NCBI RefSeq assembly: GCF_030052815.1
Contig: NC_079499.1
Location: forward strand, 69,703,760-69,767,759
Length of the DNA: 64,000 nucleotides
Reading direction: 5' to 3'
DNA from: Hevea brasiliensis
Taxonomy: Eukaryota > Streptophyta > Magnoliopsida > Malpighiales > Euphorbiaceae
Within the stretch, counting starts at the first letter, position 1, and the number at the start of each line of letters is the position of its first letter. The notes under the pieces are model-generated. The model made no database searches. It had not been told where the DNA came from and saw nothing but the letters and a program-made list of their open reading frames with translations. Below are positions 56,803-64,000 of this stretch, piece after piece. The translations under genes and the position numbers were made by a program.

Positions 56803-57426
56803 TGTCACACCCTACCCCTCTGTAAGGCATCACATGATCTCGTAGTATACCTGATGAATTACCAACTCCGTCTACTGATAACCCATTAAATACACTACAA
56901 GGGATTTTAAAAACTTTTCTTACTTCTTTTACAGTGGTGAGCACTATTTACAGGTGTTAAAGACTTTGGTGAACTGAAGTGAAGCAACTAACTCATTTGA
57001 TTTATTTAGAATATCTGTAAAAATTTTGGCAAGGTGCCATTTGTATTTTGGACAAAACAGTTCTTCAGAAAACCTGTAAAAAGCACTTCAATTATTTTCC
57101 AAATCTCAACTCCAACATTTTTCTCAATACAACACATTTCTCAACTCAATTCCATAGAAATTTTTCAAAGTCTGAGATAAGGAAATATAATACAATTTTT
57201 ATAAGTCAAATAACTCATAATAAATTTACAACTTCAAGGTACAATCTGAATTTACAACTGCTCAAAACCAAAAACAAAATGTACATACAGTGTCATACAT
57301 TACAGTACAAAATACAAAATATTGGTATACTCATTATACCAGGTAATCCCTCCTTTGGATGTATTAGCGGCCTAGTCTGCTGCCACTGTCTGTCTCTCTA
57401 CTGCGGCGACAATAAAAGCTATCATT

Positions 57427-57441
57427 TGAGACAATGTCTCA
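57427..57441 (-). other. Conserved LTR hairpin (s5)
   Basis: TGAGAC-AAT-GTCTCA, with the next pair changed to a T/G wobble-type pair. About 25 nt from the acceptor. Confidence 0.65.
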
Positions 57442-57586
57442 GTGGTGCACAACATTAATCAAATACAATTTTAATTCACAATTCATAAATCATATCAATA
57501 GTGGATACTTAAAACCATAGTTAAATTCAAGACAATGAATGTCATAAGGAATTTAAACTCCAATTCACAAATTATCAAAATTCATA

Positions 57587-58010
57587 ATAACACAATTTAG
57601 TCAAATAGTTTAAGAATACTGTATTGCCAATTCATGCACAATTTGATCAAATAACTGAATAATACCTTTTTGCAAATCAATAACACAATTCGATCAAATA
57701 ACTGAATAATATCATTTTGCAAATCAATAACACAATTCAATCAAATAACTGAATAATATCGTTTTGCAAATCAATAACACAATTGATCATTATTCAGTTT
57801 TGCAAATCAATAACACAATTGATCAAATAACTGAATAATATCGTTTTGCAATTCAATAACACAATTGATCAAATAACTAAATAATATCGTTTTGCAAATC
57901 AATAACACAATTGATCAAATAACTGAATAATATCGTTTTGCAAATCAATAACACCATTCGATCAAATAATTGAACAATACAATGTTGCCAATCAATAACA
58001 CAATTTAGGT
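57587..58010. repeat. 46-47 bp minisatellite in s5
   Basis: About eight units of the form AATAACACAATTGATC, AAATAACTGAATAAT, ATCGTTTTGCAAATC. The unit at 57780-57808 is shortened and has AACTGAATAAT replaced by its reverse complement. Absent from s4. Confidence 0.88.
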
Positions 58011-60949
58011 CATGACACAAATTTTTCCATATATTCCGTGTTGTACACCACGACAAGACATACTCACCCCAATAATCGAAATCAATGAGGGAGGAAGCTA
58101 GCTATCTAATGAGTACTCATCCACACTCACCTCGGACTGGGAAGTCAAGAGGGAGGAACATAATCATACTCACCCCAGACTGATAAGTCAAAGAGGGAGG
58201 AATAATCACACTCACCCCATTAATGGAGGAGGAACATAATATCCGTGTCATGCCAATTGTGAGTCAAAACAATTCCAAACATTTTATTCAAATGATCCGT
58301 AAGAATCCAATAAATTTCCAAAGTTATAATTTCATTCACAAAATGGCAACACAATTCGTAATTCACTTCAATTTCCATAAAAACCATTTACAGTGCTTTT
58401 CAATCAATAAGTATCCATCAATATCATTCAAACAATTTTTCACAGTTTCAAACCATTCACAATGTTTTTCAATCAATAAGTGTCCACCAAACACATTTCC
58501 ACAATTTAAAACAATAATATACAAATAGTCATAATTTATATCAATTGAAAAATTCAAAAGAAATAGCCGTTGTGCACAAACCTCTGATATTTATCTCCTG
58601 GTCCTGACTCAGTATTTCTTTCCCTTTTGCTGAGTCCTTGTTAACTGAGAAACACAATTCGAAGTGTTTCAGTACCAAATTAAATTGTCTCTATCGATGG
58701 TGTTTGGTAAATAATGCACTAAACTCAATTATTCACTTAATCACCTAATATACCGACCCTCGTTGCGTTTTAGGTAAATTAGGTTTTAGTGTCGTTAATA
58801 TGTCACATTCAATAGGGTTTTAGGTTTGGTACGTTTTGCCAAACTCGTTTCCTTGTTTAGTGCATTTTAATGCAACTTGCTGGATTCCGGGATACTGGTT
58901 TGACCTAGCCGGACGGCCTAGTTCCCTCGGTTTTCGGGTTTCGGTCAAAACTACAAACTTTTAGATCTAGGTCTTATTGCACGCGGGGAAAAATTTCAGG
59001 TCAATCCGAGTTAAGTAGACCAAGTTATGGTCATTATACTATTGCTGGTCAAATGGTACCAATTTAGGTCAATTTGGTCAACTCTGGTTCGGCCAGTTTT
59101 TGGACCCGAACTTGTGCAAGTTGTTTGACTTGCTTATGGTCATTTCTGGGCTTTGGTGTCTTCACAAGACTTGTAGGTATGGGTCTTAACTATTCATGGT
59201 TAAAATTTCAGGTCAATTGGACCTGTTTTGAGTGAGTTATGGCCTAAAAACTCACTGCTGCCCAATTGATCATTTTTCAGGTCCTAATTGCACCTAATCC
59301 TAATTGGTCATTTTCTTAGGTCACCTTGCAAGCAGAATTTTGGTATGTTTTCTCAATGAAAGTTGGCACATTTTGTGCCTAGTTCCACCTCCAATTGGTC
59401 TCATACCAATTGAGGTTACACATTTAAACTTATTAGCTAAAATGTACACTGCCCTTGGTTACTTTGCTTAACACACATCAATCACACACATTTACCTTGC
59501 AATTTGTTCACTTCCCTACCAATCTGTTTTGGTACATTACCAAAAGCATATTCTACTTTACATTAACATTACTTTGGGCAGATTATAATTACCCTCAACA
59601 CACCAAATATAATTCACATTTACAAATTCTAAGTACCATTACATACACACCTAACCATTACAAATCTTACATACACTTTACAATATCAATCTACATACAT
59701 ATCCATCAATCCTTCTAGGTCAATATTCTGCCTACACTTCCATGAATACATACATTTACTCAAGTGTTCCCAAGCTGCCGAAAATTGTCCTTCAACATCA
59801 AAGTGTCCTACAATTTACCAATTCCCATCCAAGTGCATAAATCACCATATATATGTGAAATAATTCACTAGGATATTAAATCACCAAGATCAACATTATT
59901 TCTCATCAATTATATGCATAATAAATCATTAAATGTGTGACCCCATGGCTGTCCAAAAATGGCTATCTCAATAACTATTTAAACTTTAAAATTTCCTTCA
60001 CCAAACTAACACCCATTACATGAACATAAAGTTTAACAAAGGAATTCTCAAAAATGTAAACTTACCTTTGATTGTAATTTGCTAAACCTTCACCAAACTT
60101 CTCAAATTTGGTATCAATATCTTCCTTGTGATGTGTAGACCATTTTTGATGAAGGAACTCAAGTGATTAGAAGTGAAATGAGTGGTTAGATGAGCTTGCA
60201 TGAAAAATGGCCATGGTGGTTCCCATTTTCTTCAATTCGGCAATGTTTATGAAATGAGGAAGATGAACATTCTGATGGGTTTAGTGGACTTACATCAGCC
60301 ACATTTTATGTTTAATTTAATCCTTTAGTGGTCCACTTACTCATTTAATCATATAATAATGCTTAAATGTGTTATTTACACATTTTTCACTCCATTTTTG
60401 GCTATTTACTTTATGTACCACCAAATTAATTTTTCATTTCATTTTCTAAGTGTAATATTATTTATTTTTAATGGACATTTAGTTCAAAAGACACTTCGGG
60501 ATGTCAAATGACCATAATGCCCCTGTTCAGGTGGCATTCCCGATTTTTCGGTATTACCGGGTTTTGTCTGTTTTTCGATTTCTCACTTTTCTTTGTACTA
60601 ATTATTTAATTTTTCTTTAATCTTTCTAATGAGATTTATACTTCAATAAGGGTCTATTTATGTCCTAAAAATGTTTTCTAGGGTTTCCCGCAGTCCAGGG
60701 CCAGTCAACGGTCCACGCCGTGACTTCCCAGTGCGGTCACCCATCGCTAGGTTTCCCGGCTCACTTATTCGGTTACATTTCTTTGCTATGATTTTTCCTA
60801 TGTTTTTCTTGTATTTTCTTTTCTTGTATTTCATTATTTATGTCTCCTCTCTCATATCAAGGTGTGGTTCTAGGCATCCTAGCTGTCCGGACAGCACTGG
60901 TCACCGGAACAGCAGAACGCACTACCGAACTTAGGGGTGTTACATTCAA

Positions 60950-61945
60950 TTCCTTACAAATTTATTTATAATAATTTATTTATTTTTATTAAATAGAGAA
61001 ACTACAAGAGTTTTCCCTAAATTTTAACAATTCACCTCTTAAAATATTATTCATAACCTATTAAATCCTCAATTTTCATATCATTTCTATCACATAGTAA
61101 TCATCAAATTTCATCATTATCACTTTCCAATCATTCCTGTCATATAAGTTTCGTCAAATTTCATCAACATCAATTTTTCACCTAAGTTGCATATACATAA
61201 GAAATATCTTTAATTTACAATTTTATTAACCAACTCATGTGGCTAAATTAAACTTTCATACTTATAATTACAATCTCCAAAATAAAGTTTACATAATATT
61301 TATTACAACATAAATGTACACACACGTATGAGTAAAAATATACAATGAGGATGATGATGATGCATCTACCCAAAAGTCTGAGATCAGGTGACTCTGGACT
61401 TTTCTGCAGATCCAATCTACCTCCTGTCAACCAAAATCTGCACTTTATCTACTATACCTGCGCAAGAAAATAAATCTCCACGCTAAGCTAAATAGCTTAG
61501 TGGTGCATTCTTAATTTAAAACAAAATAATTTCCATTATGTACATTAACACATAATATGCTAATAATATTCATACAAGAGTATTTAAAAATTTAAAAGCA
61601 ATTATAAAATATCATGACGTAAATATAGGTCAATAAATTCATACTTGTTAATCATACCATTTAATGAGGTTAAATGCACTTTATTAATTCAACAATCCTT
61701 TATGTTCATCGATCAGCCTTTATCATATTTTATTTTATTTTTATTTTTTTTGCCTTTATGATCACAAATGGGAGCTTTACTTCCATGTTCATATTAACCT
61801 ATGACAGATGGTATATAGACTAGATAATGGGACTCGCAGTGCTGACCACTCAGTGGTTCAGGTCAGTATAACACAAGCTTACATTATCGGTACTGACCAC
61901 TTGGTGGCTCTGACTGGTATATCACTGGCTTTCATTCTCGGTACT
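60950..61945 (-). mobile_element. Tekay-3 5' LTR, continued
   Basis: Resumes after s5. It has the sense order seen in the Tekay-2 LTR: an AT-rich part, GTGACTCTGGACTTTT, acceptor-like TTTTCTTGCGCAG ending at 61458, hairpin 61483-61500, and a diverged GATGGTAT...TGACCACT region. Cut at GTACT (61941-61945) by p6. No gene. Confidence 0.82.
61483..61500 (-). other. Conserved LTR hairpin (Tekay-3 5' LTR)
   Basis: CTAAGCT-AAAT-AGCTTAG: seven pairs and a 4-nt loop, 25 nt from the predicted acceptor at 61458. A further arm variant that keeps pairing. Confidence 0.72.
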
Positions 61946-64000
61946 TGTAACACCCTCATTTTCATAGTCCATACGTCCTACTATTCCGATGGCTAATGTC
62001 TGCCTCGGAAAGTCGGAATGTCTGGAACTACACTCCAGCGATAGTAAACAAGCATAAAATAATGAAATATCTGATTAGAAAAATTAAGAAAAAATAAAAG
62101 AGATAAAATGTGAGTAAGTTAAATGAGCCAAACCCATAGCGATGGGTGACCGCACCGGGAAGTTACGGTGAGGATCGTTGACTAGCCTTGGACCGCGGAG
62201 AACTCAGGTAAATATTTTTGGGACCTAATTAAAGGTCTACTGAGGTGTAATTGACATTGGAAATGTCAAAGAAAAATTAGTAAGTCAGTACAAATAAAAA
62301 CGAAAATGTAAGAAAATCGGTGGTACAAGGAGTAAATCGGTGGTATCGAAAAAGTCTGGATTTGACCCGAAGAGGGGCATTTTGGTCATTTGACACTTAG
62401 AGTTGACTTTTGACCTAAATGTCCATGGAAAATATGTGGTATTATATTTTGAAAATTTAATGAAAAATGAAATTCAAAATAAGGTGTAATTAAAAAATTA
62501 TGAGGGCATTATGGCAATTATGATAACTTTGAATTATTATAATGTTAATCATAATTAGTGGGACTTAGTGGAGGATTAGTGGACCATATAAATACCCATA
62601 AGTGGATAGCAATGACCACTTCAATATTCATTTCTTCATTTTGCACAACCATGGCCGAAACATATTTTCTCAAAATCTCCATGGAAGGTTTCAATCAAAG
62701 CTCTCAATCCTCACCATTTTTCCATATAAAACCACAAGGTGCCTTCACAAGAACTTGTCCTTACCTCATGGGCAGCATGTAGGAAGCAAAAAGAAGAAGT
62801 TTTGGTGAGGTTTATCAAGCACCAAATAAAGGTTAGTGCTTAATCTTTCCATTTTCCTTCACTAATCCTTGTGTTGAGCTTTGGGTAAGTTGAATTGCTA
62901 AGAAAAATTGAGGAAATGATTGAGTATTGGTGAATCTTAGTTTTGGCAGCCATGGAACTTCATATTGTATAGCTTGCTTATGCATGTAAATTGTAGTTTG
63001 AGATGTTGAATTAAATGTTTAATTGTATTGAAGTTGAATTCCATGTGTGAAGTTGAATGGTAAGCTTGAAAAGTGAAAATGGAAGTTGATGTGTATGTAT
63101 AATTTTTGGGCAGCCTCAAAATGGAAATTTGTAATGTTCAAATTCATGAAATATTGTTGAAATATTGTACAAAAATTTGGCATCATATATGTGTGTGGAA
63201 TAGTAGTGATAGGTATGTAATTTGATGATGGAAGTTCGTGTGATGATTAGAAGTATTTATGTGTATACATTATTGGGATTGAACTTTGTGAATGGTGACT
63301 GCATTTGGTATATTTGAAGTGGTTATATTCTGTCTAAGTTGACCTATAATGTAGAGAATGGAATGGTTTTGGTTAGTGCCAAATGCAGAATATGGTGGGG
63401 AAATGAAGATGTAATTAGTAAACTTGTGTTTGGTTTGATGTTTGAAAAGGATATAGAGGGCAGTGTGCAAATGGACCTATAACTCTAAGTGTGTGGCTCC
63501 AATTGGTATGAGGCCAATTGGAGGTGAAACTAGGCACTAAATATGCCAACTTTCATGAAGGAAGCTTACCTAAATTCTGCCTAGAAGGTGACTTGAAAAA
63601 TGACCAAATCCGGATTAGTGACTTGGAAGCCTGAAAATTGACCATTTGGGCAGCAATTAGTGTTTTGGCCATAACTCACTCAAAACAGGTCCAAATGACC
63701 TGAAATTTTTACCATGAATATATTAGACATAGATCTACAATTCTTATGAAGATACCAAAGCCCAGAAATGGCCAGAACCAAGCCAAATAGCTTGCACAAA
63801 TTCGGGTATCAAAACTGGCCGAAGTGAAAATGACCTAAAAATGACCTAAGCCTACCATTTTAGTACATTCTGTCCAGCATTGGTAAATTGACCATATCTT
63901 AGTCTACACAACTCAGAATGATCTGAAATTTTTCCCTACGTGCAATAAGACATAGACCTACAAGTTTGTAGTTTGGACCGAAACCCGAAAACTGAGGAAA
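61946..64000 (+). mobile_element. LTR p6 (Tekay type), truncated by the window edge
   Basis: TGTAACACCCTCATTTTC start; homologous in reverse to s4/s5 (shared CGATGGGTGACCGCAC and TTGACT near 62145-62190). TATA box 62587-62594, leader with short ATGs, donor-like AAAG|GTTAGTG at 62832, modules near 63476, 63669 and 63892. Whether it is a solo LTR or the 5' LTR of an element cannot be told. The frames 62558-62808 lie in the leader and are not supported as genes. Confidence 0.88.
62587..62594 (+). promoter_or_regulatory. TATA box of p6
   Basis: TATAAATA about 640 bp into the LTR and 245 bp before the donor-like site. Confidence 0.62.

Larger units (their letters stand above)
57401..60065 (-). 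other. Predicted LTR leader intron (s5)
   Basis: CAAAG|GTAAGTTT donor and TTTTATTGTCGCCGCAG acceptor, 2665 bp on the minus strand; longer than in s4 because of the minisatellite. Confidence 0.5.
56803..60944 (-). mobile_element. Solo LTR s5 (same family as s4)
   Basis: 4142 bp, the longest LTR here, with exact duplication and no internal region. Collinear with s4; the extra length is mostly a minisatellite at 57587-58010. Donor-like AAAG|GTAAGTTT at 60065, acceptor ending at 57401, hairpin 57427-57441. Frames inside (57048-57458, 58223-58528, 60671-60934) are not genes. Confidence 0.92.

Noticed and set aside
57048..57458. 136-codon frame
   Set aside because: Lies antisense within s5 near the hairpin; no homology and not kept in s4.
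57587..58010. Regular repeats resembling a CRISPR array
   Set aside because: Units are directly adjacent with no unique spacers, the DNA is a plant LTR, and no cas genes are present.
51954..60944. s4 and s5 as the two LTRs of one element with 55605-56802 as its inside
   Set aside because: Each has its own exact duplication (GTGAC and TTCAA), and the DNA between them is s3 plus Tekay-3, so they are independent solo LTRs.
62558..62808. Two overlapping frames of about 70 codons near the start of p6
   Set aside because: They fall between the TATA box and the donor-like site, so at most an upstream ORF of the LTR leader; no family recognised.
1..64000. Host gene, defence system or biosynthetic cluster
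   Set aside because: Every stretch could be assigned to LTR, leader, gag or pol of a retrotransposon or to a direct continuation of one; no other protein family was seen on either strand.

Overview
The window is plant nuclear DNA. It is AT-rich and made entirely of LTR retrotransposons inserted into one another; I found no host gene, tRNA, rRNA or CRISPR array. The chromodomain-bearing Ty3/Gypsy elements (Tekay/Del-like, LTRs of about 3-4 kb), the Ty1/Copia element with 2.1 kb LTRs (Angela/BARE-like) and the tRNA-iMet-type primer sites point to a flowering plant, probably a eudicot. The nesting suggests heterochromatin. Species cannot be fixed from the sequence.

Layout, outermost first. Tekay-3 (minus strand, about 44158 to beyond 61945) is the oldest recognisable host. 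Its left LTR is cut by Copia-1 (minus strand, pieces 19846-21953 and 42203-44157). Its gag is cut by solo LTR s3 (49696-56540), which is itself cut by solo LTR s4 (51954-55604). Its right LTR is cut by solo LTR s5 (56803-60944) and by the open-ended LTR p6 (61946-64000). Copia-1 is cut by Tekay-2 (plus strand, 21954-42202), whose integrase is cut by Angela-1 (plus strand, 29182-38579). Copia-1 is also cut at 19845/19846 by an Angela-type LTR on the minus strand (Angela-2). That LTR received solo LTR s2 (16285-19639) and solo LTR s1 (433-15497), and s1 in turn received the complete Tekay-1 (minus strand, 2790-14415). Positions 1-391 are another Gypsy pol fragment joined to Angela-2 without an LTR boundary. 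Most insertions are bounded by 5-bp target-site duplications that I could read directly: TGACT, GCGAA, AGAAC, AGGAG, GTGAC and TTCAA exact; CATTT/CATCT and GATGA/AATGA with one mismatch.

All gag-pol regions are broken by stops, frameshifts or lost catalytic residues. The longest intact stretch is the 653-codon protease-RT-RNase H segment of Tekay-2.

The most interesting signal is in the Tekay-type LTRs. Wherever the region is present (11 LTR copies, both strands, several diverged families) the same order appears in the sense direction: a pyrimidine-rich leader, a 5' splice-site-like GTWAG, about 1.7-2.7 kb containing diverged modules of about 195 bp, a short hairpin whose two arms co-vary between families, and 21-26 nt later a T-rich YAG 3' splice-site-like sequence. 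Where a TATA box is clear it lies about 250 bp before the donor. I infer a conserved, LTR-borne leader intron with a structured 3' end, which could separate a spliced translatable mRNA from an unspliced genomic RNA. Transcript data would be needed to prove it.
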